A DNA stretch of 64,000 nt from JAJVHZ01 sp041395385 (GCA_041395385.1 JAWLAN010000023.1:18495-82494), one strand, 5' to 3'; positions 18,524 through 27,059 are shown, numbered from the stretch's first letter. Numbers and translations: made by a program. Notes: generated by a model not told the origin, from the letters alone.

Positions 18524-19165
18524 TCACGGTTCATGCCGGAAGCGGCCATGGCGCAGGAAGTACGCGGTCTGATACGCGGCCGCCGGCGCGAACATCAGGG
18601 CCAGGTGCGAGACCGGCAGGCAGATGTGATCGCTCATGCCGTCCATGCGCGTCTCCTCGACCGCCACCGTGCCGTCGTTGGGCGCGGCGAGCCCGCCGAC
18701 GACCCGTCCGAGGCCGACCGACAGCGTCCCCGCGATCGAACCGAGCTCGTGCGTCCCGTTCCAGGGCGGCACGCCGCCGAGCAGCCCGTGCTCCAGGCTC
18801 TTGTTCAGGACCTTGCGCCCGAGCTCGAAGCGGGCCAGCACGCGGGCCGCCTGGCTGTAGCGGTGCGGCGTGCCCAGCGTGACCACGCGGCCGGGGCGCG
18901 GTTGCGGAAAGGCCGCGAAGAAATGGCGCAGCACCAGTCCGCCGAGGCTGTGGCCGACGAAATGCACGACCGAGGCATCGATATCGTCGGCCAGGCGCTT
19001 CAACGCGTAGGCATTGTCGCGCGGCGACTGCTCCAGCGTCGGATAGGAGAAGGTCCGTGTCGCGAATCCGGCATGGCGAAGCTGGGCCGCCATCGGCAGC
19101 ATCGCCGCCCCGTGCAGGAACAGCCCGTGGACGAGCACGACCGATTGCTGGGTTCCGGGAGTCAT
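18524..19165 (-). CDS. alpha/beta hydrolase (PGAP1/lipase-like)
   Basis: This is a 213-residue hydrolase with the oxyanion-strand motif VVLVHGLFLHGA, the nucleophile elbow GHSLGG (Ser near residue 72) and a later acid/His pair (PNDGTVAVEE and VSHLALMF). It resembles the short lipase/PGAP1-like family that acts on esters. No signal peptide is seen, so it is probably cytoplasmic. It lies 60 bases upstream of yebC in the same direction. The substrate is unknown. Confidence 0.85.
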   Translation of the reverse strand: MTPGTQQSVVLVHGLFLHGAAMLPMAAQLRHAGFATRTFSYPTLEQSPRDNAYALKRLADDIDASVVHFVGHSLGGLVLRHFFAAFPQPRPGRVVTLGTPHRYSQAARVLARFELGRKVLNKSLEHGLLGGVPPWNGTHELGSIAGTLSVGLGRVVGGLAAPNDGTVAVEETRMDGMSDHICLPVSHLALMFAPAAAYQTAYFLRHGRFRHEP

Positions 19166-19284
19166 CGATCCCTCATCTCTTGCCGGCCGTCGCGACGCCG
19201 GCGGGTGGGCAGGGTACGCGCGCCGGGACTACACTCAGACAAGTCGCTCCCTTTGTTGATGGACCCCGACGCCGGTGGCGCCCC

Positions 19285-19818
19285 ATGGACATGCCCGCCA
19301 TTATAGATGTTGAAGCCTCCGGCCTCGGCCCCGGCAGCTACCCGATAGAGGTCGGATGCGTGCTTCCGTGCGGGACGCCGTTCTGTTCGCTGATCCATCC
19401 GGAGCCGGAGTGGCATCGCTGGGACACCGATGCCGAGCGCACGCACGGGATACGTCGCGAGGCGCTTTACATGTACGGCCGCAAGCCCACGGAGGTTACG
19501 CGGCAGCTCAACCACGTCCTGCGCGGGCGGACCGTCTACTGCGATGCCTGGAGCGAGGAGGGCGGCTGGCTCGCGCTGCTGTTCGACAGCGCGCGCTCGA
19601 AGAAACGCTTCCGCGTGAAGCCCCTGCGGGCGCTGCTCTCCGAGGACCAGGCCGCGATCTGGGATCCGGTGAAGGAGCGGGTGACCAGGGAGCTCGCCTG
19701 CAGCCGGCACCGCGCCAGTCTCGATGCGCGCGTGCTGCAGATGACCTATGCACGCACGCTGGAGATCACGCGCTCGCCGCTGAGCGGCGCGGCGGTCACG
19801 CCGCCGCGGCTCTCCTGA
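19285..19818 (+). CDS. DEDD-type 3'-5' exonuclease domain protein
   Basis: This is a 177-residue protein. The N-terminus IIDVEASGLGPGSYPIEVGCVL is the ExoI motif (Asp-x-Glu) of the DnaQ/RNase T superfamily. Later acidic residues (DAWSEEGGW) and a C-terminal His/Asp segment (SRHRASLDARVLQMTYA) fit ExoII and ExoIII. Comparable stand-alone proteins are annotated only as exonuclease-domain proteins. The start could be this ATG or the one two codons later; the longer upstream frame is not supported. It is divergent from the hydrolase and convergent with nadA. Confidence 0.8.
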   Translation: MDMPAIIDVEASGLGPGSYPIEVGCVLPCGTPFCSLIHPEPEWHRWDTDAERTHGIRREALYMYGRKPTEVTRQLNHVLRGRTVYCDAWSEEGGWLALLFDSARSKKRFRVKPLRALLSEDQAAIWDPVKERVTRELACSRHRASLDARVLQMTYARTLEITRSPLSGAAVTPPRLS

Positions 19819-19840
19819 GGCGTGCAGACCCCCCGGGGAT

Positions 19841-20914
19841 TCAGGCGTCGCTGGCGCCGAGCACCTGCTTCTTGCGGGTCATCGCGAACTCCAGCATGCG
19901 CTGTATCGGCACCACCGCCTGCACGCGGATGTCCTCGTCGACGAAGACCTCGCCGCTGCCGGTGGCGAGCGCGTGCTCGAGCTTGCGCAGGCCGTTCATC
20001 GCCATCCAGGGGCAGTGCGCGCAGGAGCGGCAGGTGGCGCTGCGGCCCGCGGTCGGCGCCTCTATGAATTCCTTGCCGGGCGCCGCCTTCTGCATCTTGT
20101 GGAAGATGCCCTTGTCGGTGGCGACGATGAAGCGGCGGGCGTCCAGCGACTTCGCCGCCTTGATGAGCTGGGTCGTCGATCCGACCACGTCGGCCTGGCG
20201 TATCACCGCCTCGGGCGACTCCGGATGCACCAGGACCTTCGCATCCGGGTAGCGCCGGCGCATGTCCTCGAGCTCCAGGCCCTTGAACTCCTCGTGCACG
20301 ATGCACGAGCCGTTCCAGAGGATCATGTCGGCGCCGGTGTGGCGCTGGATGTAGTCGCCGAGATACTTGTCTGGCGCCCACAGGATCTTCTCGCCGCGCT
20401 CGTGCAGGTACTTCACGATGTCCACGGCGACGCTAGAGGTCACCATCCAGTCCGCGCGCGCCTTCACCGCCGCGCTGGTGTTGGCGTAGACCACGACGGT
20501 GCGATCGGGGTGCTGGTCGCAGAACTCCGCGAACTCCTTGGGCGGGCAGCCCAGGTCCAGCGAGCACTCGGCCTGCAGCTCCGGCATCAGCACGCGCTTC
20601 TCCGGGTTCAGGATCTTTGCCGTCTCGCCCATGAAACGCACGCCCGCGACCACCAGTGTCGTGGCCTCGTGCTCGTGGCCGAAGCGCGCCATGTCCAGCG
20701 AATCGGAGACATAGCCGCCGGTCTCCTCGGCCAGCAGCTGGATGTCGGGGTCGGTGTAGTAGTGCGCGATGAGCACCGCATCCTTCTCGCGCAGCAGGTC
20801 CTTGATGCGGGCGCGGAGCCGCTCGCGCTCCTGCGGTTCCAGCGACTCGGAGATCGTCGGCGGCACCTCGAACTTCGGCGTCCTGGGGATGATGATCTTG
20901 GGGATGCTGCTCAT
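19841..20914 (-). CDS. nadA: quinolinate synthase NadA
   Basis: This is a 357-residue [4Fe-4S] enzyme that condenses iminoaspartate and dihydroxyacetone phosphate to quinolinate in de novo NAD synthesis. The cluster ligands are visible as Cys in AECSLDLGCP, NGSCIVHEEF and the late CRSCAHCPWMAMN. The motifs LIAHYYTDPDIQLLAEETGGYVSDSL and HPESPEAVI are standard. It starts 56 bases after the Nudix gene and is probably in one transcript with it. Confidence 0.97.
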   Translation of the reverse strand: MSSIPKIIIPRTPKFEVPPTISESLEPQERERLRARIKDLLREKDAVLIAHYYTDPDIQLLAEETGGYVSDSLDMARFGHEHEATTLVVAGVRFMGETAKILNPEKRVLMPELQAECSLDLGCPPKEFAEFCDQHPDRTVVVYANTSAAVKARADWMVTSSVAVDIVKYLHERGEKILWAPDKYLGDYIQRHTGADMILWNGSCIVHEEFKGLELEDMRRRYPDAKVLVHPESPEAVIRQADVVGSTTQLIKAAKSLDARRFIVATDKGIFHKMQKAAPGKEFIEAPTAGRSATCRSCAHCPWMAMNGLRKLEHALATGSGEVFVDEDIRVQAVVPIQRMLEFAMTRKKQVLGASDA

Positions 20915-20970
20915 CGTCGACCTTCGCGGTTGGGTGGATTCCTCCGGCCTGCCTTCGGCGCGCGGCGCCT

Positions 20971-21666
20971 TCAGCCGTGTTTCGGGCTGCTCGCCGCACG
21001 GCGCGTCCTGCGCCGTGCCGTCTTCCTCCTCGCGGATTGGAACAGCTGCTCGCGACCGCTCGCCTCGCGCGCATATTCGCCGGTCGGCCGCAGCCAGTCC
21101 AGCGCCTGGATGACGCGGCGAAAGTCCTCGCGGTCGAGGTCCTTGTCCAATACGGCCTCGTAGACGCCCTGAAGTTCCGACAGCGTAAAGCGCTGCGGCA
21201 GGAACCGGAGCGCAGCATCCGAGTGCATGATCCGTGCGGTGAGGTGGCGAACCGCCAGGGGCATGAGGTCCTCGTGATCGAAGGCGAGCGGCGGCGGCCG
21301 GCGCGCGTCGAACCAGCCGACGTCGCCGGCGTCGTCGGCGGCGACCGGGTTCACCTCGTCCGGGCGCACCAGCCCCATGTGCAGGATGGAGATGTTGCGC
21401 TCGCGCGGGTCACGCCCCGGCGTGCCGGCGGCGTGGAACTGCTCGAGCTCCACGCCGCTCACCCCGGTCTCCTCCTCGAGCTCGCGCAGCGCGCAGTCCA
21501 GCAGGTCCTCCTCGTAGTCGAGGAAACCGCCGGGAAACGCCCAGCGGCCCGCGTAGGGCTCGTGCCGGCGCTGGATGAGCAGGACCTCGAGCCGGCCGTC
21601 GCGCACGGTGAACAGCACCGCGTCGGTGGTGACCGCCGGGTGCGGATATTCGTAGACGTACGCCAT
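20971..21666 (-). CDS. Nudix protein with C-terminal winged helix (NrtR-like)
   Basis: This is a 231-residue protein starting at ATG 21666, chosen because the conserved MAYVYEYPHPAVTTDAVLF begins there. Residues about 10-140 form a Nudix domain with a complete box (GFLDYEEDLLDCALRELEEE then TG). Residues about 150-215 (FTLSELQGVYEAVLDKDLDREDFRRVIQAL) match the winged helix of NrtR, the ADP-ribose-responsive repressor of NAD genes. Position directly ahead of nadA supports a link to NAD. The intact box means it may be an ADP-ribose hydrolase, a regulator, or both. The C-terminus is basic (RRKTARRRTRR). Confidence 0.85.
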   Translation of the reverse strand: MAYVYEYPHPAVTTDAVLFTVRDGRLEVLLIQRRHEPYAGRWAFPGGFLDYEEDLLDCALRELEEETGVSGVELEQFHAAGTPGRDPRERNISILHMGLVRPDEVNPVAADDAGDVGWFDARRPPPLAFDHEDLMPLAVRHLTARIMHSDAALRFLPQRFTLSELQGVYEAVLDKDLDREDFRRVIQALDWLRPTGEYAREASGREQLFQSARRKTARRRTRRAASSPKHG

Positions 21667-21672
21667 GCCCCG

Positions 21673-21678
21673 ATTATA
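21673..21678 (-). promoter_or_regulatory. candidate -10 box close to the Nudix start codon
   Basis: TATAAT on the minus strand ends only 6 bases before the ATG, so transcription from it would begin at or next to the start codon (leaderless). The -35 region is weak, and no Shine-Dalgarno sequence is visible in the short gap. Confidence 0.35.
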
Positions 21679-21849
21679 GGGATCAGCGCGACGATCCGGC
21701 ACCGGCAGCGGCCGGTGTCCGCTACAGGAGCACGTGCGTGCCGAGCACCACAACGCGGTGCACATCCGCGCGCGGCGACAGTAGATCGGCTCAAAGGAAC
21801 CGCGGATACACGCCCCGCTGGCGGGGCGCATGGACGGCGGCGGGTCCGG

Positions 21850-23637
21850 TCAGGCCTTGGCGGTCTCGCCGGCGGGCTTGCGCAGCCTGATGTGCAGCTC
21901 GCGCAGCGCATGCTCGCTCGCCTCCGAGGGCGCGTTGGTGAGCGGGCAGGCGGCGGTCTGCGTCTTGGGGAAGGCGATGACGTCGCGGATGGAGCCGGCG
22001 CCGGCCATCAGCATGACGATGCGATCCAGGCCGAAGGCGATGCCGCCGTGCGGCGGGCAGCCGTAGCGGAATGCCTCGAGCAGGAATCCAAACTTCTCCT
22101 GCTGCGCCGCCTCGTCGATCCCGAGCAGCCTGAACACGGTCTGCTGCAGCCGCTGGTTGTGGATACGCACCGAGCCGCCGCCGATCTCCGAGCCGTTGAG
22201 CACCATGTCGTAGGCCTTGGCGATCGCCGCACCCGGGGACTCCGCCAGCGCCGCCGGGTCGAGATTCCGGGGCGAGGTGAAGGGGTGATGCATGGCGTCC
22301 CAGCGCTCCTCGTCCTCGTTCCACTCGAACATCGGGAAGTCCACCACCCACAGCGGTTTCCAGCCGTGCTCGATGAGGTCGAGGTCGTGGCCGAGCTTCA
22401 CGCGCAGGTTGCCGAGCGCGTCGTTGACCACCTTGGCCTTGTCGGCGCCGAAGAAGATGAGATCGCCGTTCTCCGCGCCGGTGCGCTCGACGAGCTCCTT
22501 CAGCACCAGGCTGGACATGAACTTCACGATCGGCGACTGCAGCCCCTCGGGCAGGTTGGTCTTGTCGTTGACCTTGATGTAGGCGAGGCCCTTGGCGCCG
22601 TAGTTGCCGACGTAGGCGGTGTAGTCGTCGATCTGTTTGCGCGACATCTCCCCGCCCCTGGGCACGCGCAGGGCCGTGACGCGGTAGCCCGGTGTGGTGG
22701 CCGCGGCCGCGAACACCTTGAAGTCAGTGCCCTGCATCAGGTCGGCGACCTCGACCAGCTCCAGCGGCACGCGCAGATCGGGTCGATCGGTGCCGTAGCG
22801 CGCGACGGCCTCGGCATGGCTCATGCGCGGGAAGGGGTTCGGCAGCGCCACCTCGATCGCCTCGCGGAACAGCGTGCGGATCAGATCTTCCATCAGCGCG
22901 GTGATCTGGGGCACGTCGAGGAAGCTCGTCTCGATGTCGAGCTGCGTGAATTCCGGCTGCCGGTCGGCGCGAAGGTCCTCGTCGCGGAAGCAGCGCGTGA
23001 TCTGGTAGTAGCGATCCATGCCGGACATCATCAGCAGCTGCTTGAACAGCTGCGGCGACTGCGGCAGGGCGAAGAACTTGCCCTCGTGCGTGCGGCTCGG
23101 CACGAGGTAGTCGCGTGCGCCCTCGGGTGTGGCCTTGGTGAGCATCGGGGTCTCGAACTCGTTGAAACCCTGCTCGTCGAGGAACCGCCGCATGATGCGC
23201 GCCACCTTGGCGCGCAGCAGCAGGTTGTCCTTCATGTGCTCGCGGCGCAGGTCGATGTAGCGGTACTTCAGCCGCAGCTCCTCGTTGACGACGTCCTCGT
23301 CGATCTGGAAGGGCAGGGCGTCGGCCGGGTTGAGCACCTCGATCTCCTTGCCGAGCACCTCGATCTCGCCAGTGGGGATCGAGAGATTCTCGGTGCCCGG
23401 CGGGCGGCGCCGCACCGTGCCGGTGATCCGCAGCACGAATTCGTGGCGCACCTTCTCGGCGACGGTGAAGGCCTGCGGCGTATCCGGGTCGAACACCGCC
23501 TGCACGCGGCCGGCGCGATCGCGCAGGTCGATGAAGATGACGCCGCCGTGGTCGCGGCGGTGGTGAGCCCAGCCGCAGAGCGTGACGGTCTGGCCGACGT
23601 GCGACGCGTTCACTTCGCCGCAGTAATGGGTGCGCAT
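21850..23637 (-). CDS. aspS: aspartyl-tRNA synthetase
   Basis: This is a 595-residue bacterial-type class II synthetase. The start MRTHYCGEVN at 23637 has GAGG upstream; the longer frame to 23973 is not supported. It has the N-terminal OB-fold anticodon domain, class II motif 2 (FRDEDLRADRQPEFTQLDIE), the GAD insertion domain and motif 3 (GIAFGLDRIVMLM). In the anticodon domain the segment HHRRDHGGVIF has His at the position linked to non-discriminating AspRS, so it may also charge tRNA-Asn. Confidence 0.97.
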   Translation of the reverse strand: MRTHYCGEVNASHVGQTVTLCGWAHHRRDHGGVIFIDLRDRAGRVQAVFDPDTPQAFTVAEKVRHEFVLRITGTVRRRPPGTENLSIPTGEIEVLGKEIEVLNPADALPFQIDEDVVNEELRLKYRYIDLRREHMKDNLLLRAKVARIMRRFLDEQGFNEFETPMLTKATPEGARDYLVPSRTHEGKFFALPQSPQLFKQLLMMSGMDRYYQITRCFRDEDLRADRQPEFTQLDIETSFLDVPQITALMEDLIRTLFREAIEVALPNPFPRMSHAEAVARYGTDRPDLRVPLELVEVADLMQGTDFKVFAAAATTPGYRVTALRVPRGGEMSRKQIDDYTAYVGNYGAKGLAYIKVNDKTNLPEGLQSPIVKFMSSLVLKELVERTGAENGDLIFFGADKAKVVNDALGNLRVKLGHDLDLIEHGWKPLWVVDFPMFEWNEDEERWDAMHHPFTSPRNLDPAALAESPGAAIAKAYDMVLNGSEIGGGSVRIHNQRLQQTVFRLLGIDEAAQQEKFGFLLEAFRYGCPPHGGIAFGLDRIVMLMAGAGSIRDVIAFPKTQTAACPLTNAPSEASEHALRELHIRLRKPAGETAKA

Positions 23638-23929
23638 AGAAACCTCAAAGGTTCGAATTCGGTTTGTCCGCCCCGGCCGGCGGGGCGTGGCACTGGAGAG
23701 GACGCTGCTCGGCGCACGGCGGGATCGTGGTCCCATTCCCCTTCCACCCGCCCCTGCGACATGCGGGGCCGGGGCTTTAGCCGCGGCGCGCGCGGCGACC
23801 GGGTCGGAAGCCCGGGAATGGTACGGGCAGCGCTGCGGCAACGCAACGCGGCGGCGCTCCGGAGCGCAGCGGCCCCCGGCGCCTGCGACCGGGGCGGTCA
23901 GGCGCTGGCCGTCGAACGGCGCGCGCCGG

Positions 23930-24277
23930 TCAGGCGCCGTCGCCCGCGGCCTTCTTTTTCTTCTTCTCGCCATTCGCGGCGGGCTTGGCCGGTTCGCTGG
24001 CCGCTTCCGGCTTGGAGCCGGCCTCCTTGGCCTGCGCGGACTTCCCGGCGGCGCCTTCCTCGCCTTCCTTTTTCCTCTCGGCAGCCGGCTTGCCCTTGTC
24101 GCGGAAGTCGGTGACGTACCAGCCGCTGCCCTTGAGCTGGAATCCCGCGGCCGAGATCAACTTCCGCAGCTTGTTTTTCCTGCACTTCGGACACTGCGTC
24201 AGCGGCGGGTCCTTGATCGATTGCATGACCTCGAGCTGATGACCGCAGCCCGCGCAGGCGTACTCGTAAATCGGCAT
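23930..24277 (-). CDS. FmdB-family zinc ribbon protein
   Basis: This is a 115-residue protein. The first 60 residues match the FmdB regulatory domain: MPIYEYACAGCGH, then CPKCRK, giving a CxxC...CxxC zinc ribbon, and the usual GSGWYVTDFRDKG. The rest is a low-complexity Lys/Ala/Glu tail (EKKKKKAAGDGA). In many Gammaproteobacteria it precedes a DUF502 gene and aspS; here the DUF502 gene is missing and 292 GC-rich bases separate it from aspS. The molecular role is not established. Confidence 0.88.
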   Translation of the reverse strand: MPIYEYACAGCGHQLEVMQSIKDPPLTQCPKCRKNKLRKLISAAGFQLKGSGWYVTDFRDKGKPAAERKKEGEEGAAGKSAQAKEAGSKPEAASEPAKPAANGEKKKKKAAGDGA

Positions 24278-24393
24278 TCGCGTCTCCCGTTGTTCCTGGC
24301 AGCGAGATGTAGCAATTCAGGTACGGGCAAAATAGGGGCTGGCGCAAAAAAATCAAGGCCATGGCGGCGTGCAGAACGCCGTGTCGCGCGCGC

Positions 24394-24422
24394 TTCCCAG
24401 CGCCCCGGCGGCGCGGTATCAT
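24394..24422 (+). promoter_or_regulatory. candidate sigma-70 promoter of tRNA-Lys
   Basis: TTCCCA (24394-24399) and TATCAT (24417-24422) are separated by 17 bases and placed 38 bases before the tRNA, followed by a GC-rich discriminator. The hexamers match consensus at 4/6 and 5/6. Confidence 0.5.
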
Positions 24423-24459
24423 CGCGCCCCTTTGCAGCATCGCCTCCCGCCCCGTCACC

Positions 24460-24535
24460 GGGCCGTTAGCTCAGCCGGTAGAGCAGCGGACTTTTAATCC
24501 GTTGGTCGCAGGTTCGACTCCTGCACGGCCCACCA
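24460..24535 (+). tRNA. tRNA-Lys (anticodon UUU)
   Basis: This is a 76-base tRNA. The acceptor stem GGGCCGT pairs with ACGGCCC, followed by discriminator A and an encoded CCA. The D-arm region is TAGCTCAGCCGGTAGAGCA, the anticodon stem-loop CGGACTTTTAATCCG with anticodon TTT, and the T-arm CAGGTTCGACTCCTG. A tyrosine-integrase remnant ends 7 bases downstream on the other strand, the classic arrangement for an island inserted at the 3' end of a tRNA gene. Confidence 0.98.
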
Positions 24536-24541
24536 TTTATA

Positions 24542-25026
24542 TCAAGTAGTTGGATCATTACGCTTCGCGCCACCCAATGCGTTTGCATGAGTTCTGCGTG
24601 AACCATCGTGTTTCTTTACCACCGCGCGACTCAGCGCCACCATAACCGGTGTTGACGTGTCCTGCTCACGGTTCCGGTTCGCGGCGTTCAGCAGCGTTGA
24701 AAACTCTGTGGCCGAGTAGTGTGTCGTGATGTGCCCCGAGCGATGCGCGAGCAAAGCCAACCGGTCCTCGAAGCTCATGGCGGCCGCGGGAAACCGCCGA
24801 CCAAGCGTGTGCATCCGATCCTGCACGGAAGCCAGCGGCAGGCCGGACTACTCCTGCGCTGACTGCCAGCCGCGGTTCAACGTGCGAGCGACCGGATTAC
24901 GTCGATAGCAAACACGAACTCGTCATGAACACCGCGCTGTGCATCGAGGATCTGCTTTCCGACCCGATTCGACAGCGCCAATAGATCATCTCCATTTGTT
25001 ACACACTCGCCTGGGAGGTCGAACAG
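24542..25026 (-). pseudogene. decayed tyrosine integrase of a tRNA-Lys island
   Basis: Read on the minus strand toward the tRNA, pieces of a phage/island integrase line up in order: SNRVGKQILDAQRGVHDEFVFA (about 24910-25005, split here from its continuation), then, after a frameshift, LNRGWQSAQE with an in-frame stop. SGLPLASVQDRMHTLGRRF and SFEDRLALLAHRSGHITTHYSA follow, ending at 24542. The second catalytic box normally reads HDLRHTxG, but here it is QDRMHT, so His and Arg are lost. The Tyr context THYS survives. The remnant abuts the left end of the IS256-family element. Confidence 0.8.
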
Positions 25027-25046
25027 CTACCGGTGGGGGGTGGTTC

Positions 25047-26414
25047 CGATGGTGTCCCAGCCCGTGGTGTATGAGTCGTGATCCTTCGGTGGCTGGATAC
25101 CCGGCTCAGCTGATCACCGCCGGCAGCCGGGCCGTTTGATTCTCACTCAGGCTCTGCAATCCCTCAAGCTGCATGTAACGGCGCTGCAGTTGCCATTCGT
25201 CGTTTTGCTCGAGCAGCAGTGCGCCGACCAGCCGCACGATGGCCGCCTCGTTCGGGAAGATCCCGACCACATCGGTGCGCCGTTTGACCTCGGCGTTCAC
25301 CCGCTCCAGCGGATTGGTTGAGTGGATCTGCAGGCGATGGGCCTTCGGAAAACTTATGAAGGCCAGCACCTCGCTCTCCGCGGTGTCCATCAGCGCCGCG
25401 AGCTTCGGAAGTTTCCCGCGCAGCTGATCGGCCACCGCCCGCCACTGCGCGACTGCAGCCTCCGCCGTGTCCTGCGCGAAGACCGTGTTGATGAGCGCCA
25501 GCACCATCTGCCGCTGGCCCTTGCCGGCATGCGCCAGGGCGTTGCGGATGAAATGCACCCGACAGCGCTGCCAGGTGGCTTTCAGCACCTTCCCCGCCGC
25601 CGCCTTCAGCCCCTCGTGCGCGTCGGAGATCACCAGCTTCACGCCGCGCAGCCCACGGCGCGTCAGGCTGCGCAGAAACTCGCTCCAGAACGGCTCCGCC
25701 TCCGAGGGCCCCACCGCCATGCCCAGCACCTCGCGCGTCCCCTCGGTATTCACCGCCACGGCGATTATTACCGCCACCGAGACGATCCGCCCGGCCTGGC
25801 GCACCTTCACGTAGGTCGCGTCAATCCACAGATACGGCCAGTCCCCTTCCAATGGCCGCTCCAGAAACGCATGCACCCGCTCGTCGATCTCCGCGGCCAG
25901 CCGCGAGACCTGACTCTTGGAGATCCCGCTCATCCCCATCGCCTTGACCAGCTCATCGACCGAGCGGGTCGAAACCCCCTGCACGTAGGCCTCCTGGATC
26001 ACCGCCGCCAGCGCCTTCTCCGCCGTGCGACGCGGCTCCAGAAACCCGGGAAAATAGCTGCCGCGGCGCAGCTTCGGGATCTGCAACTCCACCGTCCCGG
26101 CGCGCGTCTCCCACGCCCGCTCCCGGTAGCCGTTGCGGCTGTTGGCCCGCTCCGGGCTGCGCTGGCCCCAGGCCGCCGCGCACAGGCTCTCCACGTCCAT
26201 CTCCATCAGCCGCTGCGCCACGAACTGGATCATCTCGCGCAGGAAATCCGCCTCGGCCCCCTTCTCAGCGAGCTCCGCCAGTGACATGCTGGGCTTGGTC
26301 ATCGTGTATCTCCTCGTTTTGGTTAAGGTCTTCGCAAACCCAACCTTACCGAAGAATCACGATGACCGCCTCTTCCAGGCGGCCTCTCTTACACCACGAC
26401 CGGGGACGCCATCG
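25047..26414 (-). mobile_element. IS256-family insertion sequence
   Basis: The element is about 1.37 kb with one transposase gene. Imperfect terminal inverted repeats are visible: 25048-25075 and the reverse complement of 26386-26413 agree at 23 of 28 positions (GATGGYGTCCC...CGTGGTGTA.GAG). Inside them both ends share TCGTGATYCTTCGGT, the right end with an extra small hairpin. No exact 8-9 base target duplication flanks it, so the insertion is old or one side was rearranged. Confidence 0.8.
25106..26302 (-). CDS. IS256-family transposase
   Basis: This is a 398-residue full-length DDE transposase (Mutator-like superfamily). The acidic triad is visible in WIDATYVKV (first Asp), VISDAHEGLK (second Asp) and TNPLERVNAEVKRRTDVVGIFPN (Glu). 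The central RCRVHFIRNALAHAGK segment is typical. The reading frame is uninterrupted and AGGAG precedes the start, so it may still be active. It lies between the integrase remnant and a broken histidine kinase. Confidence 0.95.
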   Translation of the reverse strand: MTKPSMSLAELAEKGAEADFLREMIQFVAQRLMEMDVESLCAAAWGQRSPERANSRNGYRERAWETRAGTVELQIPKLRRGSYFPGFLEPRRTAEKALAAVIQEAYVQGVSTRSVDELVKAMGMSGISKSQVSRLAAEIDERVHAFLERPLEGDWPYLWIDATYVKVRQAGRIVSVAVIIAVAVNTEGTREVLGMAVGPSEAEPFWSEFLRSLTRRGLRGVKLVISDAHEGLKAAAGKVLKATWQRCRVHFIRNALAHAGKGQRQMVLALINTVFAQDTAEAAVAQWRAVADQLRGKLPKLAALMDTAESEVLAFISFPKAHRLQIHSTNPLERVNAEVKRRTDVVGIFPNEAAIVRLVGALLLEQNDEWQLQRRYMQLEGLQSLSENQTARLPAVIS

Positions 26415-26479
26415 TGTTTCGTGTTTTTTGTTGTCGTGGTTGTTTGGGCGCGGCATGGTCGAAAAAGGACGAACAGGAT

Positions 26480-26890
26480 CCACCGGTGCGTTTCGTCGGG
26501 GCGCTCGCCTACATCGACGAGAGGAGGGGGGCCGAAAAGCAAGTCATCGACCTTCACCGCTCCCTCGAGGAACGCGTGCGCATGCGCATCGCCGAGTTCG
26601 AGACCCCGCTGCGCGAGCGGGCCCTTCTCACATGCCGCTGCGCATGACCTGCGCGCGCCGCCGACGGTTGCGGGCAGATCCTCGGCGGGAAGAACCCGCT
26701 GCGGCTCGATGTAACTGCGCTGAATTACCTCGAGCGTATCCGCGCCGCCAGTGGGCACCTGTACGAGGTGATCGACGACTTGGTCGAACTGATCCACATC
26801 ACGCGCGCTCAGCTCAGGCCGGAGGAGGTGGACCTCTCCGCCCACGCCCTCCGCACTCTAAGTGAGTTGCCGGCGCGTGACTGGCGTGGT
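26480..26890 (+). pseudogene. broken sensor histidine kinase fragment
   Basis: Three frame segments give one continuous PAS-end/HisKA reading. The first is DPPVRFVGALAYIDERRGAEKQ and SLEERVRMRIAEFE up to a stop at 26645. The second, in another frame, is SHAAAHDLRAPPTVAG, the H-box with phospho-His. The third, back in the first frame, is LNYLERIRAASGHLYEVIDDLVEL and ITRAQLRPEEVDLS. So at least two frameshifts break it, and there is no ATPase domain. It begins 66 bases right of the IS element. Confidence 0.7.
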
Positions 26891-26960
26891 CGATATTCGG
26901 GTGCCGGAAGATCTCCTTCACGATCCGAGGCAGGCCGCGTGGCCAGATGCCGTAGCAATC

Positions 26961-26974
26961 TTGATCCAAATCAA
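26961..26974 (+). promoter_or_regulatory. FNR/ANR-type binding site
   Basis: TTGATCCAAATCAA is a perfect match to the FNR/ANR/DNR consensus TTGAT-N4-ATCAA. It is centred 92 bases before the start codon of the heme chemoreceptor and is the only such site I found in the window. It predicts oxygen- or nitric-oxide-dependent control of that gene by a CRP/FNR-family regulator not encoded here. Confidence 0.7.
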
Positions 26975-27059
26975 CTATCGAATAAGCGGTTCAAGTTTCC
27001 GGGCACGCGGACGCAACAAAGTGCGTATCGGCATGGCCACGCCAACAGCGGAGGAAACC

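Noticed and set aside
23638..23973. 112-codon extension of AspRS
   Set aside because: The family start MRTHYCG at 23637 has a ribosome site. The extension is low-complexity Arg/Ala/Pro, although the spacer contains a 14-base palindrome at 23854-23867.
20977..24114. 1045-codon open frame antisense to Nudix and aspS
   Set aside because: It lies wholly opposite well-supported genes and has shadow-type composition without motifs.
25030..26430. Target-site duplication of the IS256-family element
   Set aside because: The 8 bases outside each end (GTGGTTCC or GGTGGTTC against TGTTTCGT) do not match, so no duplication is claimed.
26357..26845. 162-codon minus-strand frame right of the IS element
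   Set aside because: It is antisense to the histidine-kinase remnant, whose plus-strand frames give recognisable HisKA motifs.
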